Source: Nitrincola sp. A-D6 (GTDB lineage: Bacteria > Pseudomonadota > Gammaproteobacteria > Pseudomonadales > Balneatricaceae). From it: DNA of 64,000 bases. Shown here piece after piece: positions 1 through 10,322 of this stretch (position 1 is the stretch's first letter; each line of letters opens with the position of its first letter). The notes beneath the pieces are model-generated. The model saw nothing but the letters and a program-made list of their open reading frames with translations, did no database searches and was not told the DNA's origin. Location: positions 1 to 64,000 of the forward strand of contig NZ_JRLB01000009.1 of assembly GCF_000764495.1 (NCBI RefSeq), in the 5' to 3' direction. A program made the translations under genes and the position numbers.

Positions 1-563
1 GGGTTAGCGCTAACCAGTCTCAGTCCGATGCTTTAGCCAGCGTGGAGACGCGGCTGATACACGCTGCATTGGCGCAACCACAGGTAACGGTACATCGTGA
101 TTATCATTCGCGTAATCTGATGCTATTGCCGGATGCACAAATAGGGGTGATTGATTTTCAGGATGCGGTTGCCGGTGCGCTGACGTATGATTTGGTGTCA
201 CTATTGCGTGACAGTTATATTCATTGGCCGGAAGAGAAAGTGACCGCGTGGGTTGCGCAGTTTCAGCAGCAGTCTCCAGTAGCACGCACGATGGATGCAG
301 CCGCGTTCAAGCAGGCATTTGACTGGATGGGAATGCAGCGCCACCTCAAAGTATGCGGTATATTCGCACGCCTGTGTTTACGTGATGGAAAAGCCGCCTA
401 TCTTCAGGATATCCCGCTTACCTTGCGCAACCTGTATCACAGCGCCCGACGTTATCCAGAGTTCACTGAGTTTGCTACCTGGTTGATAACTGAGGTTATA
501 CCTGCCGTTAATCAGCAGCCGGAATTACAGGGTCGTGATCTGAATGAGCGGTGGTATATATGA
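1..563 (+). CDS. amgK: AmgK-like N-acetylmuramate/GlcNAc anomeric kinase, 5' end cut by the window
   Basis: Phosphotransferase of the aminoglycoside-phosphotransferase fold. In the MurNAc-recycling pathway it phosphorylates the anomeric hydroxyl of MurNAc, and the product is taken by MurU. The frame is open to the left edge, so the N-terminal half is missing. Visible are the catalytic loop (HRDYHSRNLM, with the base Asp and the Mg-binding Asn) and the metal-binding segment IDFQDAV, followed by TYDLVSLLRD, which is typical of AmgK. The stop overlaps the murU start (ATGA). Assignment to AmgK rather than a generic phosphotransferase rests on those motifs plus the murU neighbour. AmgK-MurU are known to bypass the fosfomycin-sensitive step of UDP-MurNAc synthesis. 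Confidence 0.87.
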   Translation, partial: VSANQSQSDALASVETRLIHAALAQPQVTVHRDYHSRNLMLLPDAQIGVIDFQDAVAGALTYDLVSLLRDSYIHWPEEKVTAWVAQFQQQSPVARTMDAAAFKQAFDWMGMQRHLKVCGIFARLCLRDGKAAYLQDIPLTLRNLYHSARRYPEFTEFATWLITEVIPAVNQQPELQGRDLNERWYI

Positions 564-1252
564 GGGCGATGATACTGGCGGCGGGCTTGGGCACGCGCAT
601 GCGTCCACTAACACTGCACACGCCCAAACCCCTGTTGAAGGTGGGTGGCAAGGCGCTGATAGTCTGGCATCTGGAGCGCCTGGCGGCGTCAGGTATTACT
701 CAGGTGGTTATCAATCATGCCTGGCTGGGTGATCAGTTGGAGGCCGAGTTGGGGTGCGGAAAACAGTGGGGGTTGGAAATTAGTTATTCAGCCGAACCCG
801 AGCCCCTGGAAACTGGTGGTGGTATCTTCAAAGCACTGCCGCAGTTAATCAATTATCCTGACGACTGTTTTTTGGTGATCAATGCCGATGTATTTTGTGA
901 TCTGGACTTGAGCGTCCTGACAGGTATCAGTCTGTCAGAGCAGGATCTGGGTGTGCTTTTGATGGTGGATAATCCGGATTGGCATGCTCAAGGTGATTTT
1001 AAGCTGGCTGATAGTGGTTATCTGCATCCTGTCGATGGGCGCTCCTTAACTTTTAGTGGTATCAGTGTGTTGAAAGGGCGTTTTTTTGAATCGTGTCAGC
1101 CGGGATGTTTTCCTTTGGCACCTTTGTTCAGGCAGGCGATTAGCGGCGGGTATTTGCGTGGTGTCTATCATGGCGGAAGCTGGTCGGACGTTGGTACGCC
1201 GGAGCGTTTGTATCAGTTGGATCAGCAATTAGGTGAGGAAGGGTTAGCGTGA
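560..1252 (+). CDS. murU: N-acetylmuramate alpha-1-phosphate uridylyltransferase MurU
   Basis: Sugar-1-phosphate nucleotidyltransferase of about 230 residues that makes UDP-MurNAc from MurNAc-1-P in the peptidoglycan recycling shunt. The N-terminus carries the nucleotide-binding signature LAAGLGTRMRPLT followed by TPKPLL. The metal-binding INADVF lies near residue 110, and the C-terminal WSDVGTPERL is typical. A GTG nine bases upstream is in frame, but ATG at 560 is chosen: it overlaps the amgK stop as ATGA and gives the usual MRAMILAAG start. The downstream djlA start overlaps its stop as GTGA, so amgK-murU-djlA look translationally coupled. Confidence 0.93.
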   Translation: MRAMILAAGLGTRMRPLTLHTPKPLLKVGGKALIVWHLERLAASGITQVVINHAWLGDQLEAELGCGKQWGLEISYSAEPEPLETGGGIFKALPQLINYPDDCFLVINADVFCDLDLSVLTGISLSEQDLGVLLMVDNPDWHAQGDFKLADSGYLHPVDGRSLTFSGISVLKGRFFESCQPGCFPLAPLFRQAISGGYLRGVYHGGSWSDVGTPERLYQLDQQLGEEGLA

Positions 1253-2081
1253 GTAATCAGCATTGGGGTGAGAAAGCCGGGCAAGGGTTTATCCGTTATA
1301 AAACCGGCCTGGTGTTGGGTGGCCTGGTTGGTTTGCTGTTCGGGGGGCTGTTTGGTCTCGTGTTCGGGGAGCGATTGGTTATTTTTTGCAAAGGACTTTG
1401 TCCAAAATCAAGGCTATTGCGCCGCAACAGCTGTTCTTTCGTGCCACCTTTACAGTGATGGGGAAGATTGCCAAGGCGGACGGTCGTGTTACCGAATCAG
1501 AAATAGATTTTGCACGTGAAGTCATGGCGCGTATGCAGTTGAATGAGGCCGCCAAACAGCAGGCGATTCAATATTTCTCGCAGGGTAAACAAGCTGATTT
1601 CGATATGCAGTCCGTGTTGAAACCCCTGGCATTGGTGCTGAGGCATCGCTTGCCGGTCAAGTTGATGTTTTTGGAGCTGCAGTTGCAGGTGGCTATGGCA
1701 GATGGTGATATGTCAGCTGCGGAGTTGTCGGTAATTGAAGAGATTTGTCATTTGCTGGCGTTTAGTTCCATAGAAATGCGCGCTGTTATGCAGCGTATTC
1801 AAGCGGCACAAGCTTTTGCTCGCCATGCGGGGGATTGGGATCATGCCACTGGCCGCTCACATGAATCGCTCATGGCAGAAGCTTATGGTGTGTTGGGTAT
1901 CAGTGAATCGGCCAGTGATGCCGAGATCAAAAAAGCCTGGCGCAAGCTGATGAGCCAGCACCATCCGGATAAACTGGTATCTCGGGGTATGCCGGAAGCC
2001 ATGATGCAGTTAGCCAAGGAAAGAACACAAGAGATTCAGAGTGCCTACGATCGTATTCGTACCGCGCGCGGATTTCGTTAA
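1249..2081 (+). CDS. djlA: DjlA, membrane-anchored DnaJ co-chaperone (frameshifted)
   Basis: Type III J-domain protein. It has an N-terminal glycine-rich transmembrane segment (GLVLGGLVGLLFGGLFGLVFG), a central TerB-like domain (VMGKIAKADGRVTE; ADGDMSAAEL), and a C-terminal J domain with the HPD triad (SQHHPDKL) and the DjlA-specific MAKE/AQEIQ-like end. It stimulates DnaK at the inner membrane. The membrane part (1249 to about 1385) and the rest (about 1386 to 2081) are in different frames. Adding one T to the T6 run at 1382-1387 joins them smoothly (ERLVIFLQRTLSK). The start is GTG overlapping the murU stop. It converges with, and overlaps by 4 nt, the DUF3530 gene. Confidence 0.88.
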
Positions 2082-2959
2082 CGGCGAACGCCCGGTGGTA
2101 GCTGATCTATATTTTCAGTTGTAAGCGCTTGTTCGGCAGCTTGTTGATCCGGTTCGATAATGTGTCGCAATAGTTTACCTCTGAGCTGACGAGTCAGCCA
2201 GGGCATGTCCTGGCTCCAGCCTGCCCAGGGTGTTTTGATGCGGCTTTGATGATAGTTTGTCCGCCCAGCCTGTGTGGCGGCATTACGCCGCATTCTGGCA
2301 TCTGGTATGGCTATTTCGCCAGGTGGGTAAGGCTCGGCGTAAAGATCAAGCAAGGTTATGTCCAATTCGGCCAGTTGTCTGAGGAGCAGGGCCCAGTTTT
2401 GATCATCTGCAGGCCGTGGATTGATTATGATCAGTCGTGTGTCACTTTCTGCCGGGTTTTGGTGCAGATAGTCGATTGCTTGTGCGGCGCTGCGCCCGAT
2501 GGCTAAAATCAGCAAACGCTCTTGTTCACGCTCGCGCAGGGTTTGCAATCCTTGCTGAATGCGTTGTTGCACCTGCTCCTTGTGTAGTGTGTGTGCCTCT
2601 TCTTGTTGCTCTGCTGATGTTTCTGAGTTATTACGGGGTGTAAGCGGGAGTTGGCTGGTCAGTGTCCACCAGCCGTGTTCTGCCAGATGCAGGCGTATGG
2701 CGTGGGATTGTTCCAGCCACTGAGTGTCACTGTCAGTATCAGTTAGTATCAGAAGGCCACCATGCGCTTCAGCACGTTCGGCTTGTTGCAGTAGTGCTGG
2801 GTAGCTGTTATCACTCTGTTCCAGCATCACTATTTCTGTATCAGCAGGCACAGCGTCGGTTAACTGTCTCAAGCTGTAGGCTTGGGTTTGGCTGGAAATG
2901 CTGCTCAGACTAGCCACTAGCAGTGTTGCCAGAAAAATACAGGATCTGGATTTCGTCAT
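2078..2959 (-). CDS. DUF3530 family secreted alpha/beta-hydrolase-like protein
   Basis: A 293-residue protein with an N-terminal signal sequence (hydrophobic segment ending ...SSQTQA). The body resembles DUF3530 proteins: a LLILTDTD strand, GWWTLTSQLPLTP, a charged Q/E-rich middle, an ILAIGRSAAQAIDYL segment where a nucleophile elbow would be, and LIIINPRPA. The family is viewed as alpha/beta-hydrolase-like, with no defined substrate, and sits next to djlA and rpe in related genomes. Stop codons overlap tail-to-tail with djlA. The function is unknown; export to the periplasm is inferred from the signal peptide. Confidence 0.75.
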   Translation of the reverse strand: MTKSRSCIFLATLLVASLSSISSQTQAYSLRQLTDAVPADTEIVMLEQSDNSYPALLQQAERAEAHGGLLILTDTDSDTQWLEQSHAIRLHLAEHGWWTLTSQLPLTPRNNSETSAEQQEEAHTLHKEQVQQRIQQGLQTLREREQERLLILAIGRSAAQAIDYLHQNPAESDTRLIIINPRPADDQNWALLLRQLAELDITLLDLYAEPYPPGEIAIPDARMRRNAATQAGRTNYHQSRIKTPWAGWSQDMPWLTRQLRGKLLRHIIEPDQQAAEQALTTENIDQLPPGVRR

Positions 2960-3054
2960 GGTGTTGATGAGGCCTCACTATAGGTAAAGCTGATGCTCGC
3001 TCAGTTATTCGCTACAATAACGTAAATTTTACAGACTGACGACAGGGAAATTTT

Positions 3055-3731
3055 ATGACAGACTTTCTGATAGCCCCTTCTATCTTATCGGCCGATTTTG
3101 CCCGTTTGGGTGATGAAGTTAATGCTGTGCTGGCCGCTGGCGCCGATGTGGTGCACTTCGATGTTATGGATAACCATTATGTACCGAATCTGACTATCGG
3201 GCCGATGGTATGCAAAGCCTTGCGTAAGCATGGGATCAGCGCGCCGATTGATGTGCATTTAATGGTTAAACCCGTAGACCGTTTGATCGGTGATTTTATT
3301 GAGGCTGGCGCCAGTTGGATTACCTTCCATCCAGAGGCTTCCGAGCATATAGATCGTTCGTTGCAGTTGATTCGTGATGGCGGTTGCAAATCGGGCCTGG
3401 TATTTAACCCGGCGACACCGCTGCATTATCTTGATTATGTGATGGATAAGGTCGATATCATCCTGTTGATGTCAGTTAACCCGGGTTTGGTGGACAGAAA
3501 TTTATCCCTGCAACCCTGGATAAGCTGCGAGAGGCACGCCAGCGCATTGATGCCAGTGGTTATCCAGTGCGCCTTGAGGTTGATGGTGGCGTAACAGTGG
3601 ATAATATCGCACAGATCGCCGCCGCCGGTGCGGATACCTTTGTAGCCGGATCGGCTATCTTTAATACGCCCGACTACGCCGAGACGATAGCGCAAATGCG
3701 AAGCCGTCTCAGTCATACTAAAGTTGTGTGA
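3055..3731 (+). CDS. rpe: ribulose-phosphate 3-epimerase (frameshifted)
   Basis: Pentose-phosphate pathway TIM-barrel enzyme interconverting ribulose-5-P and xylulose-5-P. It starts [13 protein letters not shown], then has [17 protein letters not shown] and DVHLMV (metal and catalytic residues), and ILLMSVNPG. After NPG the frame breaks. Adding one T to the TTT at about 3486-3488 restores the invariant [11 protein letters not shown] and reads through LEVDGGV and FVAGSAIF to TGA at 3729-3731, giving about 225 residues, the normal length. The intact remainder argues against decay. A weak promoter may sit upstream (TACAAT at 3013-3018). In many relatives rpe begins a gph-trpE block; here ccp follows instead. 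Confidence 0.9.
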
Positions 3732-3746
3732 GTACCGGATTTTTTA

Positions 3747-3760
3747 TTGATCCAGATCAA
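3747..3760. promoter_or_regulatory. FNR/ANR-type binding site upstream of ccp
   Basis: TTGATCCAGATCAA is a perfect match to the FNR/ANR consensus TTGAT-N4-ATCAA. Its centre lies about 107 bp before the ccp start codon, in the 129-bp gap after rpe. Anaerobic or microaerobic activation of cytochrome c peroxidase genes by FNR/ANR is known in Pseudomonas and Paracoccus. A possible extended -10 (TGCTAGACT, 3811-3819) would put the site near -72, an allowed activator distance, but the promoter itself is a guess. Confidence 0.8.
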
Positions 3761-3820
3761 TTTTTTCATTGAACTTTCGCCTCCGAAGCATTTGGTAATA
3801 CGAATAACCCTGCTAGACTG

Positions 3821-3848
3821 AGGGTAGTTTAATACCCTGAATCAGGGT
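3821..3848 (+). promoter_or_regulatory. overlapping inverted repeats just before the ccp ribosome-binding site
   Basis: Two mutually exclusive stems share the same middle arm. AGGGTA (3821-3826) can pair with TACCCT (3833-3838), while ACCCTGA (3834-3840) can pair with TCAGGGT (3842-3848). They lie directly before the purine-rich AAAGGGG ribosome-binding site of ccp. They could be a dyad operator or alternative leader hairpins; nothing in the sequence decides between these. Confidence 0.4.
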
Positions 3849-3860
3849 TAAAGGGGCAAA

Positions 3861-4919
3861 ATGAAAAGAAAAATCAATCTATTATCGGTTGCAGTTTGTT
3901 TGTCGATGGCTTCATCGGTTGCCATGGCTGATGCGCTACGCGATCGTGCGGCTGGAATGTTTGAAGCCATTCCGCAGGAACCACCTGTCATCGAAGGCAA
4001 TGAAGTGACACCGGAAAAAGTCGAGTTGGGGGCTATGTTGTTCTTTGAACCACGCTTGTCTTCCAGCCATTTAATCAGCTGTAATACCTGCCATAACGTG
4101 GGCTTTGGTGGTGATGACTACCTTCCTGTGTCAATTGGTCATGGCTGGCAGAAAGGGCCACGTAACGCACCGACCGTATTTAATGCCGTATTCAATGCCG
4201 CCCAATTCTGGGATGGTCGTGCAGCTGATTTGGCTGAGCAGGCCAAAGGGCCGGTTCAGGCTGGCGTAGAAATGAGCAGCACACCAGCGCGTGTGGTGGA
4301 TACACTCAACAGCATGCCAGAGTATATCGATCGCTTTAAAGCGTCTTTCCCAGAAGAGGCTGATCCGGTTACCTTTGATAATATGGCGGTTGCCATCGAA
4401 GCGTTTGAAGCCACATTGATCACGCCTAACTCGCCGTTTGATCTGTGGTTGAATGGTGAAGACGATGCGTTGAATGCGGATCAGAAAGAAGGTCTGGCTC
4501 TGTTCATGGATAAGGGTTGTGCGGCCTGTCACTCCGGTGTGAACTTTGGTGGTCAGGGTTACTTCCCCTTCGGTCTGATTACCCGTCCTGGTGCGGATAT
4601 TCTGCCTGAAGGCGATCGTGGTCGTTTTGAGGTTACTCAGACAGCAACAGATGACTATGTCTTCCGTGCGGCACCTCTGCGTAATATTGAGTTGACAGCA
4701 CCTTACTTCCACTCCGGTGCGGTATGGGGTCTGGAAGAAGCTGTTGCGGTTATGGGCGTGGCTCAGCTGGGCGCTGAACTGAACGACACTGAAGTTCAGA
4801 AAATCACTGCCTTTCTGCGTACTTTGACTGGTGATGTTCCGGATGTAATGTATCCGAAACTGCCTGTCAGCACTAAATCAACTCCACGTCCGGTTGATAT
4901 GGTTGGTGGTGATTACTGA
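3861..4919 (+). CDS. ccp: diheme cytochrome c peroxidase
   Basis: Periplasmic enzyme reducing H2O2 to water with electrons from cytochrome c. It is 352 residues with a cleavable signal peptide (MKRKINLLSVAVCLSM...AMA). There are two c-type heme motifs: CNTCH (about residue 75) for the peroxidatic heme and CAACH (about residue 221) for the electron-transferring heme. The MauG/CcpA-type context LFFEPRLSSS, RNAPTVFNAVFN, FWDGRA and APYFHSGAVW follows, with a Met-containing segment late in the chain. It stands alone behind an FNR/ANR box and ends in a bidirectional terminator shared with gatB, so it is probably monocistronic and induced when oxygen is low. Confidence 0.95.
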   Translation: MKRKINLLSVAVCLSMASSVAMADALRDRAAGMFEAIPQEPPVIEGNEVTPEKVELGAMLFFEPRLSSSHLISCNTCHNVGFGGDDYLPVSIGHGWQKGPRNAPTVFNAVFNAAQFWDGRAADLAEQAKGPVQAGVEMSSTPARVVDTLNSMPEYIDRFKASFPEEADPVTFDNMAVAIEAFEATLITPNSPFDLWLNGEDDALNADQKEGLALFMDKGCAACHSGVNFGGQGYFPFGLITRPGADILPEGDRGRFEVTQTATDDYVFRAAPLRNIELTAPYFHSGAVWGLEEAVAVMGVAQLGAELNDTEVQKITAFLRTLTGDVPDVMYPKLPVSTKSTPRPVDMVGGDY

Positions 4920-4950
4920 TCGGTAGATATTACTGAGCATGTAGAAGCAA

Positions 4951-4979
4951 AAAAACCGGATCATTGATCCGGTTTTTTT
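4951..4979. terminator. bidirectional rho-independent terminator between ccp and gatB
   Basis: The 8-bp arms CCGGATCA (4956-4963) and TGATCCGG (4965-4972) are flanked by an A-run on the left and seven T on the right, so the hairpin terminates in both directions. It sits 37 bp after the ccp stop and 18 bp after the gatB stop (convergent genes). Confidence 0.9.
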
Positions 4980-4996
4980 GTCCTTGGCGCTGCTGT

Positions 4997-6448
4997 TTAG
5001 CAGCGCTCATCCAGCTTTTTCTTCAGAACACCCTGTACTTGCCCTGGGTTGGCTTTTCCTTGAGTCAGCTTCATTACCTGTCCCATAAAGAAGCCCAGCA
5101 TTTTGCCGCGTTTGTCGGGTTCGGCGGCAATATACTGTTCTACCTGAGGCGTGCATTCGGCAATCACCTGGTCGATCATGGCTTCAATAGCACCGGCATC
5201 ATTGACCTGTTTCAGACCCTTGGCTTCGACGATGCTATCGACTGTACCGCCTTCATTCCACATCACTTCAAACACGGTTTTGGCAATTTTACCGGTAATG
5301 GTGTCGTCCTTGATGCGCTTGATCAGCCCACCCAGTTGTTCGGCTGAAACCGGTGAGTCGCTAATATCCAGATCTTGCTGATTCAGGTAGCGGGCCAGTT
5401 CACCAGTCACCCAGTTTGCCGAGAGTTTGGCATCGCCGGCCAGTGTGACCACCTGTTCAAAATAATCCGCCTGTTGGCGGTAAGCGGACAGTACCGCCGC
5501 ATCATAGGCTGACAGGCCGTAGTCACTGATAAAGCGTGCACGACGTGCATCCGGCAGTTCTGGCAGGTCATTACGGATGGCCTCTATGTAACTGTCATCA
5601 ATAACTACCGGTAGCAGATCAGGGCAGGGGAAGTAACGGTAATCGTTGGCTTCTTCCTTGGAGCGCATGCTTCGGGTTTCATTGCGTTCAGGATCGTAAA
5701 GACGTGTTTCCTGAATAACGCGGCCGCCGTCTTCTATCAGATCAATTTGTCGCGCCACTTCGGTATCGATAGCGCGTTCGATAAAGCGGAAAGAGTTGAT
5801 GTTTTTCAACTCGGTGCGGGTGCCGAGGGCTTCCTGACCCTTGGGGCGAATTGAAACGTTGCAGTCGCAACGCATCGAGCCTTCGGCCATATTGCCATCA
5901 CAAATACCCAGGGTGGTGATGATGGCGTGAATTTTACGTGCATAAGCCGAGGCTTCTTTGGCACAGCGCATATCCGGTTCAGAAACGATTTCGACCAGTG
6001 GCGTACCGGCACGATTCAAGTCAATACCGGTCATGCCATGAAAATCCTCATGCAGTGACTTGCCTGCATCCTCCTCCAGGTGGGCATGGTGAATACGTAC
6101 ACGGCGTGTGCTGCCATCGTCCAGTTCAATGTCGATATGACCAGGGCCAACAATCGGTTCCGCCAGTTGTGTGGTCTGGTAGCCCTTGGGGAGATCCGGG
6201 TAAAAATAGTTTTTACGGTCAAATACAGAACGCTTTCCTATGTCAGCATTGACAGCCAGACCAAACATCACCGCCATGCGCAGGGCGTTTTCATTAAATA
6301 CGGGCAGGGTTCCTGGAAGTGCCAGATCGACCGCACAAGCCTGGGTATTAGGTTCAGCACCAAAGGCGGTGCTGGCACCGGAAAAAATCTTTGTTTGGGT
6401 GGCGAGCTGGGCGTGGATTTCCAGCCCGATAACAACTTCCCATTCCAT
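4997..6448 (-). CDS. gatB: Asp-tRNA(Asn)/Glu-tRNA(Gln) amidotransferase subunit B
   Basis: A 483-residue GatB, the kinase/tRNA-binding subunit that activates misacylated Glu-tRNA(Gln) or Asp-tRNA(Asn) before amidation. It begins [14 protein letters not shown], with the characteristic [37 protein letters not shown] and [10 protein letters not shown] motifs, and a C-terminal YqeY-like tail domain. It is the last gene of a gatC-gatA-gatB minus-strand operon, 12 bp after the gatA stop. The presence of GatCAB implies that at least one of Gln-tRNA or Asn-tRNA is made indirectly. Confidence 0.97.
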   Translation of the reverse strand: MEWEVVIGLEIHAQLATQTKIFSGASTAFGAEPNTQACAVDLALPGTLPVFNENALRMAVMFGLAVNADIGKRSVFDRKNYFYPDLPKGYQTTQLAEPIVGPGHIDIELDDGSTRRVRIHHAHLEEDAGKSLHEDFHGMTGIDLNRAGTPLVEIVSEPDMRCAKEASAYARKIHAIITTLGICDGNMAEGSMRCDCNVSIRPKGQEALGTRTELKNINSFRFIERAIDTEVARQIDLIEDGGRVIQETRLYDPERNETRSMRSKEEANDYRYFPCPDLLPVVIDDSYIEAIRNDLPELPDARRARFISDYGLSAYDAAVLSAYRQQADYFEQVVTLAGDAKLSANWVTGELARYLNQQDLDISDSPVSAEQLGGLIKRIKDDTITGKIAKTVFEVMWNEGGTVDSIVEAKGLKQVNDAGAIEAMIDQVIAECTPQVEQYIAAEPDKRGKMLGFFMGQVMKLTQGKANPGQVQGVLKKKLDERC

Positions 6449-6460
6449 CTTATTCTATCC

Positions 6461-7914
6461 TCACTCAGGGGTGGCGGGTGCTTGTTGATGCCAGTCGGTA
6501 ACTTGCTGGAATCTGTGGGCGATGTTCAGTAGCTTTGCTTCGGCGAAATAGTTGCCGATAATTTGTAGTCCAACCGGTAATTTTCCGGCGAAACCACAAG
6601 GAACTGACATGCCAGGAAGTCCTGCCAGGTTCACTGACAGGGTGAAGATATCTTCCATATACATGGACACCGGATCACTGTTTTTTTCACCCAGTTTGAA
6701 GGCTGGATAAGGGGTAACAGGAGCCATGATGACATCAACTTCATCGAGTACGCTGACAAAATCCTGCTGTAGCATGCGGCGGATCTGTTGCGCCTTACGG
6801 TAGTAGGCATCGTAGAAACCTTCTGACAGGGCGTAAGTACCCACCATGATGCGACGTTTGACCTCTGTACCAAACCCTTCAGCGCGGCTGCGCTTGTACA
6901 GATCTTCCAGATCCTTGGGGTCATCACAGCGGTGGCCATAGCGAACCCCATCAAAACGCGACAGGTTAGACGAGGCTTCAGCCGGTGCCAGAATGTAATA
7001 GGCCGGTATACACAGTCGGGTGTTGGGCAGGCTGACTTCTTTGACCGTCGCTCCCAGTTTTTCGAACTCGGCAACGGCTTCACGCACTTTTTGCAATATG
7101 ATCGGGTCGGTGCCTTCAGCGAAATACTCTTTGGGCAGGCCAATGCGCAAGCCTTCCAGTGAGTCATTCAGTGAAGCGCTGTAATCAGGGACGGCCTGAG
7201 TTGAACAAGTGGAGTCGAGTGGGTCTTCACCGGCCATGACTTGCAGCATCAGCGCGGCATCTTCGGCTGAACGGGTTAACGGGCCAGCCTGATCCAAAGA
7301 GGAGGCAAAAGCTACCATGCCATAGCGAGAGATGCGTCCATAGGTGGGTTTAAGGCCGGTGATGCCACAGAGTGCGGCAGGTTGGCGTATGGAACCGCCG
7401 GTGTCAGAGCCGGTAGCTGCTGGAATCAGGCGCGCGGCAACGGCGGCCGCAGAGCCCCCGGATGAGCGCCGGGCACACATTGTGTATCCCAGGGGTTACG
7501 GGCCGGGCCGTAATAGCTGGATTCATTGGAAGAACCCATGGCAAATTCATCCATGTTGGTTTTTCCCAGAGTAACGGCGCCCGCCTGATTGAGACGCTCC
7601 ACCAGTGTGGCATTGTAGGGCGAGATAAAGTTATCCAGCATTTTCGAGCCACAGCTGGTGCGCAGGCCCTGGGTGCAAAACAGATCCTTGTGCGCAATCG
7701 GCAGACCGGTCAGCGGCGTAGCATAGCCGGCGGCGCGTGTGGCATCAGCTGCTTTCGCTTGTAATAATGCCGTGTCATCAGCCAGTGTGATGAAGCTGTT
7801 GTAGTGGTGGTCAAGCCGGTGGATACGCTGCAGCAGCGACTGAGTGAGCTCCAGGCTGCTGAACTCTCCCCGGCTGAGAGCACGCGATAGCTCGCTGAGT
7901 GTCAGGTTAAACAT
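6461..7914 (-). CDS. gatA: Asp-tRNA(Asn)/Glu-tRNA(Gln) amidotransferase subunit A (frameshifted)
   Basis: Amidase-signature glutaminase subunit. It starts at ATG 7914 (MFNLTLSEL), 31 bp after the gatC stop. The N-terminal part contains the catalytic Lys in PIAHKDLF. The Gly/Ser-rich part with the cis-Ser and the nucleophile region ([12 protein letters not shown]) is in another frame. The break falls in the invariant motif around 7470: adding one G on the coding strand gives [17 protein letters not shown] exactly as in the family. The repaired length is about 484 residues. Because GatA is needed for the GatB and GatC subunits kept intact on both sides, this is very probably a base-calling error. 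Confidence 0.93.
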
Positions 7915-7945
7915 CAGTGGTTTCCTTGCGCTAATAAGATGGCAA

Positions 7946-8233
7946 TCATTCGATAACTTTGGGGACCAGGAACAGGCCATTTTCTACAGCTGGTGCGCAG
8001 GCTTGTAGCTGATCACGCTGATTGGTTTCAGTGATAGAGTCTGCGCGCAGGCGTTGAACAGCATCCAGCGGATGTGCAAGTGGTTCTATGCCATCGGTCG
8101 GGGTGGCCTGCATCTGATCGATCAGGCTGAGAATGCTGTTGAGGCTCTCGGTATATTCAGGCACTTCCGGTTCAGAAATCGCCAGGCGGGCAAGATGCGC
8201 GATGCGTTCGACATCAGATCGATCCAGAGACAT
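7946..8233 (-). CDS. gatC: Asp-tRNA(Asn)/Glu-tRNA(Gln) amidotransferase subunit C
   Basis: Small 95-residue linker subunit that wraps around GatA and GatB. The start at 8233 gives [17 protein letters not shown], the family's usual beginning; an in-frame ATG 15 bases upstream is less likely. Other visible features are [21 protein letters not shown] and the end [11 protein letters not shown]. It is the first gene of the gatCAB operon and is divergent from mreB. Confidence 0.95.
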   Translation of the reverse strand: MSLDRSDVERIAHLARLAISEPEVPEYTESLNSILSLIDQMQATPTDGIEPLAHPLDAVQRLRADSITETNQRDQLQACAPAVENGLFLVPKVIE

Positions 8234-8255
8234 ATAGCAGTTTCTCACGTTAAAC

Positions 8256-9418
<1,163 letters not shown>

Positions 9419-9488
9419 CGCATGCCGACCTGGCCAGCCCTCACTCTGAATCGGATACCTATGTTCCCTGAACAGCAGGAGGTGTCCG

Positions 9489-10322
9489 ATTAATCCTATC
9501 TTTCGGGGCCGAAACCCGCGTTTTCTGTTTGTCTTCCTCTTGGTGATGACGCTGGGGCTCATCGCTACGGATCTGAACTGGCCGAAAATGAAAGAGGGGC
9601 GGATGTATCTCTCTTTGTTGGTAACGCCGCTGCAGTGGCTGGTGGATATGCCATCACGCGCGGCTGATAAGCTATCAGATCTGTTTGTGGATCGCGCTGC
9701 GTTAATTCGTGACAACGAGCAGATGCGTACAGAGGCACTGGAGTTGCAGCGCAAGTCACAGCGTATGGAGTCTTTGACCGAAGAGAATCGACAGCTGCGT
9801 GAGCTGCTGAATGCGCGTGAACGCCTGGAACCTGATGTCAAAGCAGTAGAACTTATTGGCATTAATCCTGACCCTTTTTTACACGAGATTATTCTGAATC
9901 GAGGCTCTGAAGATGGCTTGCGCATAGGCCAACCGGTCATTGATGCCGGTGGGATCATGGGACAGGTGCTTTCTCTGGCACACTATACCAGTCGTGTGAT
10001 GTTAATTACGGATGCACGCACAGCGATTCCGGTTGAAGTGAATCGTAGTGGATTTAGAAGTATTGCGTTGGGTAAAGGGCTGTTAGGTGAGCTGGAATTA
10101 AGTCATGTACCTAGTACGGCAGATATAGAAGAGGGTGACTTGCTGCTGACTTCCGGGCTGGGTGGACGCTTCCCCCGAGGTTATCCGGTCGCTGTTGTGG
10201 AAGAGATTATTCATGACCCTGGCCGTCCTTTTCTGCTAGTCAAGGCCAGACCTTCTGCACGACTTGATCGTAGTCGGCAGTTGTTGGTAATCGACTTTCC
10301 TGGTGAGCTACCTACGCCATGA
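9489..10322 (+). CDS. mreC: rod shape-determining protein MreC, probably starting at an ATT codon
   Basis: Periplasmic elongasome scaffold with one N-terminal transmembrane helix (FLFVFLLVMTLGLIA), a coiled coil (about residues 70-110; RDNEQMRTEALELQ, EENRQLREL) and two beta domains. No ATG, GTG or TTG in frame fits the N-terminus: the first such codon, TTG at 9540, would cut into the membrane helix and lacks a ribosome-binding site. A perfect AGGAGG at 9477-9482 lies six bases before ATT at 9489, which would give (M)NPIFRGRNPRFLF, matching the short basic start of other MreC proteins. The repaired length is about 277 residues. The stop overlaps mreD as ATGA. Confidence 0.88.
   Translation: MNPIFRGRNPRFLFVFLLVMTLGLIATDLNWPKMKEGRMYLSLLVTPLQWLVDMPSRAADKLSDLFVDRAALIRDNEQMRTEALELQRKSQRMESLTEENRQLRELLNARERLEPDVKAVELIGINPDPFLHEIILNRGSEDGLRIGQPVIDAGGIMGQVLSLAHYTSRVMLITDARTAIPVEVNRSGFRSIALGKGLLGELELSHVPSTADIEEGDLLLTSGLGGRFPRGYPVAVVEEIIHDPGRPFLLVKARPSARLDRSRQLLVIDFPGELPTP

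Noticed and set aside
1370..1400. Programmed frameshifting as an explanation of the broken frames
   Set aside because: The breaks hit many unrelated genes, lack slippery heptamers with downstream structures in common, and all go in one direction; sequence error is simpler.
4131..4712. 193-codon ORF on the minus strand inside ccp
   Set aside because: Antisense to a clear diheme peroxidase; Cys/Arg/Thr-rich composition without any domain; a shadow frame.
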